NCBI GenBank assembly: GCA_024516155.1 | Contig: JAJJXM010000201.1 | Span: 1-16,938, forward strand | DNA length: 16,938 nt | Direction: 5' to 3' | DNA from: Pyronema omphalodes | Lineage: Eukaryota; Ascomycota; Pezizomycetes; Pezizales; Pyronemataceae | Shown here: positions 1-7,869 of the stretch, piece by piece | Layout of the letters: every line of letters begins with the position of its first letter | How positions within the stretch are numbered: position 1 is the first letter of the stretch | Notes under the pieces: model-generated | The model's input: the letters and a program-made list of their open reading frames with translations, nothing else | The model's database searches: none | Told to the model about the DNA's origin: nothing | Made by a program: the position numbers and the translations under genes

Positions 1-2066
1 CTGGAGTTTGCTGATTGGAGAAGGCCGGTGTCGTCGACGTATGACGCGGTGAGTTCCTTAGCTGGTTGGTGGTTGACTTCGAGCATAGCGTTGGCATAGA
101 TGAGGAAGAGGATAGGTGAGGCGGGTGATCCTTGCGGCAATCCACATCGAAATGGCTTGGGTGTCTCTAGTTGTTGATCAAAGGAGAAGGCTAATGTGCG
201 ATTAGAGGTGAATGCTTTTGTCCATGCAATGAGATAGGCAGGCATGTGACGCTGTCGCATCACCTGGAGGAGGAGTGTTGGGTTGGTGTTGTTGAAGGCG
301 CCCTCGATGTCATGTGCCAGAAGGGTAGGGCGAGGTGGGTGTTTCATTTTTCCGGTGGTGGGGATTGCGAGGTCGGTGCTGATGGGCGTGACGATTGCCA
401 GTAGTGCGTCTATTGCTGAGTATTGTTGTCGGGCCCCCATCTGGTGTGGCGATATGGCAAGGCAGGCGGAGGCTGATTTGGCTAGTCGTAGAGCGGCAAT
501 CTTCTCGTATACCTTGGAAATGCAGGGTAGGAGGGATATCGGGCGGTATGACTTTGGCGAAGTGTATGTTCTTTTGCCTGGTTTGGGAATGACTACGCAT
601 CGAGCTACCTTCCATTGCTCTGGGAAGGTCTCGTGCCGGAGGAGGGCGTTGAATAGTTTGGCTAGTGCGGAATGTTGGGCTTGGTGGTATTTGGCGATCA
701 GTTGGTAGGTGATGTTGTCGTGTCCGGGTGCTGATGCATATTTTAATTTTTGTATGACTTGGCTTACTTCGTCGTTGGTTATGGGGTGGAAGTTGTCAGT
801 TGTGTCGTTGTGTGTTTTGACAAATCGAGGTGGGATGTCAGGAGGCTCATGTGTTTGGTGTGGGAATAGGGAGTTTCGTAGTATGGTGCATTTTTCTTCG
901 AATGTTTCCTTTCCTTCAAGGGGTGGGAGTGGTCGGTTGTGTGTGTCACCAGCGGTGAGGCAGTTCCATACGTCTGTGGAGGTGGAGTTCTGTAGCCGTG
1001 TCACCCAGTATTGTTCTTTGGCGAATTGAACTGCTTGCTTCCATTCGTAGCGCTGGTGTTTGGCTTGCAGCTTAAGGGTGGGGTTTGTGCGGTCTGAGCG
1101 ATAGCGTCGTTCAGCGTGTTGTAGTTTCTTTTTCTTTTTGTTGAGGTCTGGATGCCACCATGGCGCGTGCTTTGCTCTGGGCTGGACCCATGGTACTGCG
1201 GCGTCGGTAGCTTTGTGAATGAGGGAGGTGATATGTTCGGCTGCACGGTGGGCAGTCTGTGCGTTTGTGATGTTGTCGAGTTTGACAGGGTTGTCGATGA
1301 TCGTTTGGTGATACAATTGCCAGTTGGCTTTGCGCCATGCTCGTTTGGGTGTTTTGTTGGGGATGGTGAGGTTCATGTGGATAGTGCAGATTGCGTGATC
1401 GGAGGTGGAGTCTGGGTTGATTTCGTGGATGAGGATTTTGTCTGTAATGCTACCTGCAGAAAAGCATAGGTCGATGACCGACGGTCGCATTCCATTGCGT
1501 GGGTAGTGTGTTGGGATGCCTGGTTCGTTGTGCAGGATGAAGTGATGTTGGTCCATCCAAGTTGCGATTGTATTGGAGTGATCTCGGTGGCGCCGGAGTT
1601 GGTCGTCATCTATGGTAGTATTGCCCCCCCACCATTCATGGTGGGCGTTCATGTCCCCCATGATGATTGCAGGGATCTGGGGTCGAAAGGAGGGGAGGAG
1701 GTCGGCTAGGGCGTTTGGTCTTCCAGGTGAGTAGAAGTTGTAGATCATTATTGGTTGGTTATTAGGTAGGCAGAGTTTGGTGCCAAGGAATGAATTCTGG
1801 TGGGTGAAGGTGGTGGTTGCGTATACCCCTGGTAGTCGGCGTATGTAGGTGGTGCATAGTGGCTTTTCGTCTGTGGGGGTGAACATATGGAAATCGGGAT
1901 GTGTTGGCGGGAGTTTGGTGTGTTCGATAGTAGGTTCTTGGAGAAGTATAACGAGTGTTTTTGGGTTAGATGCAAATGTTTGTAGTGCTGATGTTGTTGT
2001 AGCATGTCCTTTTGCGCAGTTCAGCAGCTGCACACATGCTGTGTCCATTTTTGTTGTGTTATTCAT
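1..2066 (-). CDS. LINE ORF2: APE endonuclease and reverse transcriptase, partial at window edge
   Basis: The frame opens at ATG 2066-2064 and has no stop for 688 codons until it leaves the window at position 1. An AP-endonuclease-like domain spans about residues 35-225: LLQEP with E44, GDMNAHH with D138 and N140, and SDH at 222-224. These match the catalytic residues of LINE endonucleases that nick target DNA. RT follows, with the KPGK and SYRPISLL motifs, D586 in HDIEGAFN (motif A), the GLPQGSP box, and YVDD at residues 676-679 (bases 41-30). The protein would nick the target and reverse-transcribe LINE RNA by target-primed reverse transcription. The ATG overlaps the ORF1 stop as ATGA, which suggests reinitiation. 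RT thumb and C-terminal domains are off the window. I see no frameshift or nonsense codon. Confidence 0.9.
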   Translation of the reverse strand, partial: MNNTTKMDTACVQLLNCAKGHATTTSALQTFASNPKTLVILLQEPTIEHTKLPPTHPDFHMFTPTDEKPLCTTYIRRLPGVYATTTFTHQNSFLGTKLCLPNNQPIMIYNFYSPGRPNALADLLPSFRPQIPAIIMGDMNAHHEWWGGNTTIDDDQLRRHRDHSNTIATWMDQHHFILHNEPGIPTHYPRNGMRPSVIDLCFSAGSITDKILIHEINPDSTSDHAICTIHMNLTIPNKTPKRAWRKANWQLYHQTIIDNPVKLDNITNAQTAHRAAEHITSLIHKATDAAVPWVQPRAKHAPWWHPDLNKKKKKLQHAERRYRSDRTNPTLKLQAKHQRYEWKQAVQFAKEQYWVTRLQNSTSTDVWNCLTAGDTHNRPLPPLEGKETFEEKCTILRNSLFPHQTHEPPDIPPRFVKTHNDTTDNFHPITNDEVSQVIQKLKYASAPGHDNITYQLIAKYHQAQHSALAKLFNALLRHETFPEQWKVARCVVIPKPGKRTYTSPKSYRPISLLPCISKVYEKIAALRLAKSASACLAISPHQMGARQQYSAIDALLAIVTPISTDLAIPTTGKMKHPPRPTLLAHDIEGAFNNTNPTLLLQVMRQRHMPAYLIAWTKAFTSNRTLAFSFDQQLETPKPFRCGLPQGSPASPILFLIYANAMLEVNHQPAKELTASYVDDTGLLQSANS

Positions 2067-3544
2067 AATTCTTCGGTTCTCATTGCGTCAGGTGTGGGTT
2101 GCCTGCTTGCTTCGGTTTGGGCAGGGTTGGCATTGTTGATTTGATCTATGTGTTTGATGCGTGTTGGGCACAGGGGGTCGTTTGCTTTGTGGGGTCCGTT
2201 GCAGTTTGAGCATTTGATTGGTGGGTGGGTGCAGGACATTCCAGCCTTGCATGACGGAATGGAGCATGGATGGGTCTTGGTGCTGTGGTTCTGTGCACAG
2301 ACGGCGCATGTAGGTTCGGTGGCTTTGCAAAGTCTGGGGTGGTGGCCGAATTGTTGGCAGTTGGTGCATTGGGAGGATGGTTGCCAGGAGTGGTATTCCC
2401 CTATCTTGCAGAGGCGGTTGCAAATTGCGAGTCTATTGGTGCCTAGTTTGTTCAGATTGATGGTGCCCACAAGTGAGACTACTAGAGTGGATGCAGTCTT
2501 TTCTGCACGGCGTTCAGTGGGGACCAGCCAGCGCGGGTCTTGTCCGAGGCGTAGGGAGGGATAGGTCGACTCGATTTCTGATCGGATGTATGTGAGGCTA
2601 GCGTTGGTGGGGACATTGTGTAGAAGGAATTTAGTCCAGCGCTCATTGATGCGTGCATCGGAGGGTCGGAAGTTGTTGGTGACGTTGGTGATAATCTGCA
2701 GGTATGGGGCGTAGGCCTCGGCCTTGGTGGTGGGGTTGGTGGTGAGGACAAGGCGGTTGTTGCTAGTTATGCGGGCCAAGGTAAATGCAGGTAGGTTGAT
2801 ATCGGTGGAGTTTTTGATGGCGGTGTTGATGGCGTCTAGTGCGTGGTTGGCTGTGGTGTCGGCATCGGTGATCTTTTCCTCCAGGGTAATGATAACCTCG
2901 CGGTCGACTCGTGGGAGAGCTTTCGGAATCAAGGTGGTAGGGGCTTTCTTGTCTTTCTTGGCCCTAACTGTAATGAATGGTTTTTCTTCGACAGTGGCAG
3001 AGAGCCTAGAAGCAAGGGACTGCTCATTGTACCAGGCGTTGGCAGGGTTGCTAAGGGGGGTGGGCTGGTAGAGGGGTACGGCAGGGGTGGGCGCGGGGGC
3101 GGTGAAACGTCCCTGTTCGGCTGATGCTTTCCCGGGGGTCTTTGTGTTGGCAGGCTGGAGCTTCCGGATTTGGTTGGTGAGTTCGGTGACGTGACGTTCC
3201 AGCTGGGCGATACGGTTGGCGCTGGCATTGTGGGCGTTGGCGAAGGCGTTTTCCATGCGGTCAAAGCGGGCAAGAATCTGGTTCAGGAAGGTGGGGTTGA
3301 TGGTGTCAAACATGATGGGGCGGTTGATGTCGTCCGGAGCAGTGTTGTTGAGGCGCTTGCGTGGGGAGCTGGTGCCGGTAGCGATGATGCGTTGGGGTAC
3401 TGGAGTTGCGTAGCGGGGAGGAGCAGGAGAGAAAATCTCTGCCTGAGGGGGCTGGGTGAGGGAGACGGCGGGGGCAGCAGAGGCGGAGCGTTGCTGTTGC
3501 TGTTGTTGGTTTCCGAATAAAGTGGGGAGTTTTTGCTGGGACAT
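2063..3544 (-). CDS. LINE ORF1: nucleic-acid-binding protein with CCHC knuckles
   Basis: An intact frame of 493 codons. I chose ATG 3544; the frame extends five codons further up only to a TTG, which is unlikely to start in a eukaryote. The N-terminus has a polyglutamine run (about residues 13-18) and a Pro/Ala/Ser-rich stretch. Residues about 90-135 form a heptad-like segment that could be a coiled coil for oligomerisation. The middle is an unassigned globular region. Residues 393-460 hold a Cys/His cluster: CTNCQQFGHHPRLC, then CAVCAQNH, then CSNCNGPH. This arrangement is typical of fungal Tad1-group ORF1. Its expected role is to coat LINE RNA in the RNP. It ends in TGA at 2065-2063, overlapping the ORF2 start. 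Confidence 0.9.
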   Translation of the reverse strand: MSQQKLPTLFGNQQQQQQRSASAAPAVSLTQPPQAEIFSPAPPRYATPVPQRIIATGTSSPRKRLNNTAPDDINRPIMFDTINPTFLNQILARFDRMENAFANAHNASANRIAQLERHVTELTNQIRKLQPANTKTPGKASAEQGRFTAPAPTPAVPLYQPTPLSNPANAWYNEQSLASRLSATVEEKPFITVRAKKDKKAPTTLIPKALPRVDREVIITLEEKITDADTTANHALDAINTAIKNSTDINLPAFTLARITSNNRLVLTTNPTTKAEAYAPYLQIITNVTNNFRPSDARINERWTKFLLHNVPTNASLTYIRSEIESTYPSLRLGQDPRWLVPTERRAEKTASTLVVSLVGTINLNKLGTNRLAICNRLCKIGEYHSWQPSSQCTNCQQFGHHPRLCKATEPTCAVCAQNHSTKTHPCSIPSCKAGMSCTHPPIKCSNCNGPHKANDPLCPTRIKHIDQINNANPAQTEASRQPTPDAMRTEEL

Positions 3545-3745
3545 TGTGTTCCCAAGCAAAGAAGAAAGCGAAAGGGTAAAAGCAATAGAGGAGGCTGTGC
3601 AACCTTCGACCGAGAAGTAAACTAATCGATCACAGGCCGAATAAACTTAAGGGTCTCGTCCTGAGGTATTTGGTGTAGAAAAGGTAACGTCGTAACAAGA
3701 GATCAAGTTGCTGATGCTGGAGGAGACGGTGGGAAGACTTAGGGT

Positions 3746-3753
3746 CTTTTATA
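3746..3753 (-). promoter_or_regulatory. TATA box upstream of LINE ORF1
   Basis: The minus strand reads TATAAAAG, a near-consensus TATA box about 200 bases before the ORF1 ATG. A TGACTCA bZIP-type site lies about 73 bases further upstream. No initiator can be fixed by eye. Confidence 0.5.
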
Positions 3754-3860
3754 GACTTTCGTCAACAAGTTCGCCCAGACTTCCCAAGGGAACCAACTTC
3801 CAAACTTAGCTTAGGAGATAAGACGTGAGTCAATTCTTAGACAAATCTGCCGATGGCTCG

Positions 3861-3906
3861 CATCATGCTGTGTGCGCAATTATATTAATTGCTCACTTGC
3901 ATGATG
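3861..3906. repeat. Extended hairpin
   Basis: The outer arms CATCATGC (3861-3868) and GCATGATG (3899-3906) are perfectly complementary. An inner perfect stem GCAATTA (3876-3882) and TAATTGC (3886-3892) closes on a three-base loop, with GTG/CAC pairing between them. Together they give about 18 pairs in 46 bases. Function unknown. Confidence 0.7.
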
Positions 3907-4512
3907 ACCTCGTGTCAGATTAATCCTTGACATTCCTCGCCGTGCTACCACACCTTCCAATCAGGTATTGGGGTTGAGCGCCTAGTGGAGGGTTACTCCA
4001 CTTGAGCGCATAATGCAATGACTCTTCTGATAATGACATGTGAGTCATATATCTTATGAGCCGTCTTGATCATAGATCTCCCTAGAGAATCTCGATTGCT
4101 AGTGAAGGAATCTGACATAATAAGGCATACCATGCCCTACCGGAGCGCACTGCCCCGTCACATTCCTGTGTGATGTCATTTGCCCCACCTGCACGCACTT
4201 GCGCGCAGCCACACCCTGGTGTGTATGCAAACACCGTCTCATCTTGCAGTTGGTAGTCATTGGCCTAAGGTGGTGTCATATCAGTTTCGCCCAACAGTTT
4301 CCCTGAGTGGTGTTCCTTGCTGCAGGACGTCGTCTCATGCCAATGCATTCTTGACCCTTGTCCTGAGCTCCACTCCTGTTGGCTGACTAGACTCTGCCTT
4401 ATTCCTTGGCCGACTATCCGCCCAACTCAGACCTCGGATGATCCTATTTGTCTGCCTTGCACTGTCCTGAGAATCCTCTTCTCTTGCAAGCCTTCTGGTA
4501 GCCGTGCTTGGT

Positions 4513-4544
4513 GGAACACATCCTCAAGTATAAGGAGGTGTTCC
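4513..4544 (-). other. Second stem-loop in R-left
   Basis: The plus strand shows GGAACAC-A-TCCT (4513-4524) and AGGA-G-GTGTTCC (4533-4544), giving 11 pairs and one mismatch around an 8-base loop. The upper stem is kept and lengthened in the partner copy (15790-15807). Confidence 0.5.
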
Positions 4545-4588
4545 TTCGCCGTCGTCTTCTGTGCTCCATCGCCTTCGTCTGTAGTGTT

Positions 4589-4614
4589 CTCATGAGTAAG
4601 TCAACACCCATGAG
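4589..4614 (-). other. Conserved stem-loop in R-left
   Basis: In the sense of R (minus strand) the arms CTCATGGGT and ACTCATGAG pair over nine positions including one G-U, around the 8-base loop GTTGACTT. The partner copy at 15715-15740 keeps stem and loop with compensatory changes. Confidence 0.6.
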
Positions 4615-4872
4615 GTAAGTTGTTCCTCGTTCCCATCCATCTGTGATCCTCACAAACTGACAGTGAATAACAGGTAGCGACACCTCGGGCCGGGATCCTC
4701 GTGAGGTCCTTTCGGAAAGTCACGAATCACGTGACGTGGCTAGCTGGAGCTCCTCAGGGGGTTCTGGCCCGGGAATACTGACCTTATTATTCATTCTCCT
4801 GTTGAGTTTGCCATGTTCTCTAAATGTTATACATGTTACCTATTCTATACTCACACAATATAGGGTGTGACA

Positions 4873-5467
4873 AGTACTTACCTCGTACACAGGATGTCCC
4901 TGCAGCGTTGCCTTCGGTATAATCGTCGGGGGTTGGTCTTGGTGGGAGAGTAGGGGAGTATTTGGAATGGGTAAGTAGGTGGGGATGGGCTGGGTTTATG
5001 GTCACGGTTGGATGATAGAACTTCAGTGTGTAGATAGGATTGTGTAGATAGATAATTGATTGCGTGCTAAACTAATGAAATACAAATGTCCCCTTATATA
5101 CCTTCGTTCCTGTGCTCATGTGATTTCCAAACTTATCTGTCGCGCAGATATTCCATCCATCATGAGACCCCCTTCGCTCCACCGTGACTCCCGAAAACTA
5201 ACTAAAACATAAACAAAACATAATACAAAACATAAACAAAAAACAATGCAAAACCATATTCCAAACCCCGAGGAAACCCTCCTCGTTCCATGCCGCACTT
5301 ACCCCTTGTCCTTTGCTTAAACCCTACTCCTCCCGCCTAGCCCTAGCTCCACCTCCTCGCCTAAACCCTAACCGTGACGTACGCCATCCCCAGTGTCACA
5401 CCCACGAACCACAGCCCGGCTGTGGTTACAATTCCTCCCAGAAGCATATCTTTAGCGGTTCGTGACA
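4873..5467 (-). mobile_element. LTR' plus leader fragment of a chromovirus related to element B (element C remnant)
   Basis: Read on the minus strand it starts TGTCACGAACC at 5467 and follows the layout of B's LTR. The first ~95 bases encode a membrane-helix peptide like the end of B's ORF3. Next come (T)TAGGG-like motifs, a TATA box (5100-5093), the shared ACGCAATCAA (5065-5056), an ATCCTATCTACA match, and an end near GACGATTATA (about 4918). A scrap of leader with TCCTGTGTACGA (4894-4883) follows; B has the same 12-mer at 8175-8186. B's U3 tandem repeats are absent, so this LTR is shorter, about 550 bases. It abuts element A at 5468 and R-left at 4872. The rest of this element is missing. 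Confidence 0.8.
5093..5100 (-). promoter_or_regulatory. TATA box of LTR'
   Basis: The minus strand reads TATATAAG. The conserved ACGCAATCAA follows about 33-37 bases downstream, as in B's LTR, so the transcript start should be near that motif. Confidence 0.55.
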
Positions 5468-7350
5468 AGGACTACTCAAAAGTAGTCTCCCCTCTAACAG
5501 CTTTGACCAACCAGCAAGATGGCAAAGCAATCCCCTTTACCTGGGGTAAGGATCAGCAAAGCGCCTTCGACCGACTGAAGAACGCATTTACCTCAGCACC
5601 AATTCTCAAGCACTTCGACTACGAGAAACCAATTGTAGTAGAAACAGACGCATCTGACGATATGTCCGCTGGAGTATTATCACAATACGACGACGATAAC
5701 GTGTTACATCCTGTCGTGTTTTATTCCAAAGAGCATTCCCCGGCAGAATGCAACTATGAGATCTATGACAAAGAACTACTGGCAATAGTTCGATGTTTCG
5801 AAGAATGGCGTCCCCACTTGGAGGGCTCCGCCTTCCCGATAAAAGTATTGACAGACCACAGGAACCTCGAATACTTTATGACAACAAAGCTACTAAACAC
5901 ACGACAAGCACGCTGGTCCGAATTCCTGTCTCGGTTCAACTTTGTCATCACCTACCGACCGGGAACGTTGGGAGGGAAACCGGACGCCCTGACGAGACGA
6001 GCCGCCGACCTCCCGGGAGAGGGAGACGAACGTATACTAGCGAATCAGCAAGCTGTCCTAAAGCCACAAAACTTCCAATTGTGCATGACCCCGCCCATGA
6101 AACTTGCACCCTCTGAGGTGGACCTCCTGTTTAATGAGGGCTACAAGACAGATTCATTCCCAAACCGAGTGTTGGGAATGCTGGAAGACGGTACACAAAT
6201 CTGTAGGGACATATCACTCGCCGACTGTTCCGCATTGGAAAATGGATTGTACTATCGAGATTGCCTCTATGTCCCCACGCTAAACAAACTACGACTCAAA
6301 CTACTACAAGATCACCACGACCCCCCCACCATGGGACACCCGGGCCGTGCAAAGACTTTCGAACTCCTCGCCAGGGATTATTATTGGCCCTCGATGCGAG
6401 AAGATGTGGATCAATTCGTCTGATTTTGCCACATTTGTAAAAGAACAAAAGCGACCCGCCACGCACCTTATGGAACCTTGAAACCCCTACCGGTCCCGCA
6501 CCACCCGTGGCAGAACATATCCGTGGACTTTGTTACTGGACTCCCGAGATCAGATGGCTTCGACGCAATATGTGCGATCGTTTGCCGACTCACGAAACAG
6601 CGGCACTTGGTGCCCTGTCACTCCACGATAGACGCGGAAGGTTTCGCACAACTTTTCCTGGAAAAAGTATTCAAACTGCACGGTCTGCCAGACACAGTAG
6701 TGTCCGACCGCGGCCCGTAATTTGTTGCCCACTTTTGGAAACACCTGGCAAATTGCATGGGCATCGAGATCGCCACGAGCACGGCTTTCCACCCCCAGAC
6801 CGATGGTCAAACAGAAAGAATGAACGCGGTTACGGAGAAATATCTCCGCGCGTACTTCTGTTATCTACAAGACGACTGGAAGAAACTCTTACCACTGGGA
6901 GAATTTGCCGCAAATAATCAGGTATCAGATACGACATCGCTGTCCCCGTTCTACGCCGTATAAGGCCGACACCCCAAATGCTCCTTCCAATTGGAAATCA
7001 GGACAGACAATTCTGAAGAAGTGAAAGCAAACGAGGTAGTGGAAAGGATGTCGCACATCCATGACGTCCTACGCTCTGAAATGAAATACGCCCAAGCCCG
7101 CCACGTCGAGGCCGCTGACAATTCCCGACTCCCCGCGCCGGTCTTCAGACCGGGAGACCTGGTATGGCTGGACGCCCGCAACCTCAGAACCCGCCGCCCC
7201 TCAAAGAAACTTGAAAACAAACACCTAGGCCCCTTCACCGTGGTCCGGCCCATTGGATCCCACGCCTACGAGTTGGATATACCGGAGACCATGAAACATC
7301 ACAGGACCTTCCCCGTATCCCTCCTAAGCCCAGCACCTTCGGACCCCCTC
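5468..7350 (+). pseudogene. pol: Element A pol relic: RT end, RNase H, integrase, GPY/F
   Basis: One frame runs the whole length with three nonsense codons (TGA 6421-6423, TAA 6718-6720, TAA 6961-6963) and no frameshift. In order: the RT tail (DYSKVVSPLTALT), RNase H with VVETDASD and TYRPGTLGGKPDALTRR, then integrase. The integrase has an HHCC finger (HH, then GHPGRAKT, CHIC), a first catalytic Asp in SVDFVTGLP, a second in VVSDRGP, and Glu in [13 protein letters not shown]-like module (LGPFTVV, IGSHAYELDIP) follows. The first stop replaces an expected Arg next to the finger and the second an expected Gln after SDRGP; both fit single C-to-T changes. The third aligns with a Tyr in B's family. 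The region upstream of 5468 in the same frame is antisense LTR', not RT. Confidence 0.85.
7346..7350. repeat. Target site duplication of element B, left copy
   Basis: CCCTC directly before B's 5' LTR is repeated directly after the 3' LTR at 14896-14900. Five bases is the usual size for Ty3/Gypsy integration. Confidence 0.85.
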
Positions 7351-7469
7351 TGTCACAACGCTCCCGTGACATGCTCCTGGCCTCCGCCGTCACCACCGCA
7401 GGGCTATGGGTGGTCGCCATCACCCTAGCAACCTGCTACGCCATCATGAAGTGATAGGGATAGGGTTAG

Positions 7470-7492
7470 GGCAAGGGGCTGGGCCCCTTGCC
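7470..7492. repeat. GC-rich hairpin in U3 of the LTR
   Basis: GGCAAGGGGC and GCCCCTTGCC are perfect 10-base arms around the loop TGG. The 3' LTR has the same structure at 14201-14223. Confidence 0.75.
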
Positions 7493-7542
7493 GCGGATTT
7501 TCATATGTTAGGAGTTATTTATTATTTGAATTTATTTTAGGT

Positions 7543-7862
7543 ATCACGGCGGCTAGGAAAATGTTGGAATCTTTTTCTTATCTCTTTTGGTATGTACTCT
7601 GTCTTTATTATTTGGAATCACGGCGGTTAGCCAGGTAGTTATCTCTTTTTGGTATGTACTCTTTCTTTGTTATTTGAAATCACGGCGGTTAGCCAGGTAG
7701 TTATCTCTTTTGGTATGTACTCTTTCTTTGTTATTATTATTTGGAATTACGGCGGTTAGTTATCTTTGGTATGTATTGTTCCCTTGCTTTCTTATTTGGA
7801 ATTACGGCGGTTGGCAAATGGTGGGGATTGTTGGTCATGTATGTAGTTATCACGGCGGTTAG
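7543..7862 (+). repeat. Six-copy degenerate tandem repeat in U3
   Basis: The core ATCACGGCGGTTAG (ATTACGG in two units) starts at 7543, 7617, 7679, 7746, 7801 and 7849. Units are 48-74 bases long with a T-rich body containing TTTGGTATGTACTCTTTC. The position just upstream of the TATA box fits an enhancer-like array. The 3' LTR has the same array. Confidence 0.85.
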
Positions 7863-7869
7863 CATTTAG

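Larger units (their letters stand above)
1..3600 (-). mobile_element. Tad1-like LINE (non-LTR retrotransposon), 3' part outside window
   Basis: Two long minus-strand ORFs lie in LINE order: an ORF1 with three CCHC-type knuckles, then an ORF2 with an APE-type endonuclease followed by reverse transcriptase. They overlap by four bases. Both are open for as far as the window shows, so this copy is recent or under selection. The 5' end is not defined: no target duplication is visible, and I place it upstream of the ORF1 ATG and short of R-left. The end of RT, any RNase H and the 3' tail lie beyond position 1. Assignment to the Tad1 group rests on ORF1 knuckle architecture and RT flavour recalled from fungal LINEs, not on a search. 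Confidence 0.9.
3545..3945 (-). other. LINE 5' leader and candidate upstream promoter
   Basis: No coding potential. On the minus strand it holds a TGACTCA site (3832-3826), a TATA box (3753-3746), then about 200 bases of pyrimidine-rich leader before the ORF1 ATG. The layout looks like a pol II promoter feeding ORF1. I cannot tell whether it belongs to the LINE or to the DNA it landed in. A long hairpin sits at 3861-3906. Confidence 0.45.
3946..4872 (-). repeat. Repeat R-left: hairpin-rich, LTR-like, inverted partner at 15684-16372
   Basis: Read on the minus strand, this begins TGTCACACCC at 4872, the same TGTCAC start as the three LTRs in the window. It may end near GGTGTGGTA at about 3946, an imperfect inverted match to the start (7 of 10). 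Bases about 3960-4656 align with the plus strand of 16372-15684, at roughly two-thirds to three-quarters identity by eye. It has no ORF worth the name. It holds several short hairpins that are kept in the partner copy: 4589-4614, 4513-4544, 4210-4223, 4141-4157 and 4124-4136. A bZIP-like TGAGTCA lies at 4041-4047. I see no convincing target duplication (AGTAC on one side, CGTGC on the other). It could be a solo LTR of an unknown element or another structured repeat; its identity is open. Confidence 0.6.

Noticed and set aside
283..1709. Several plus-strand ORFs of 60-140 codons across 283-1709
   Set aside because: They lie antisense to the LINE ORF2 frame, which is open throughout and has catalytic motifs.
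4180..4386. Short ORF in R-left resembling an ORF on the opposite strand at 15943-16182
   Set aside because: The peptide likeness (SGVPC, TSSHA) follows from nucleotide homology of R. The likeness is local, gaps shift the frame, and the starts are not shared.
7543..7862. Regularly spaced repeats resembling a CRISPR array
   Set aside because: Units are degenerate, spacing varies from 48 to 74, the 'spacers' resemble each other, and the array lies inside both LTRs of a retrotransposon.
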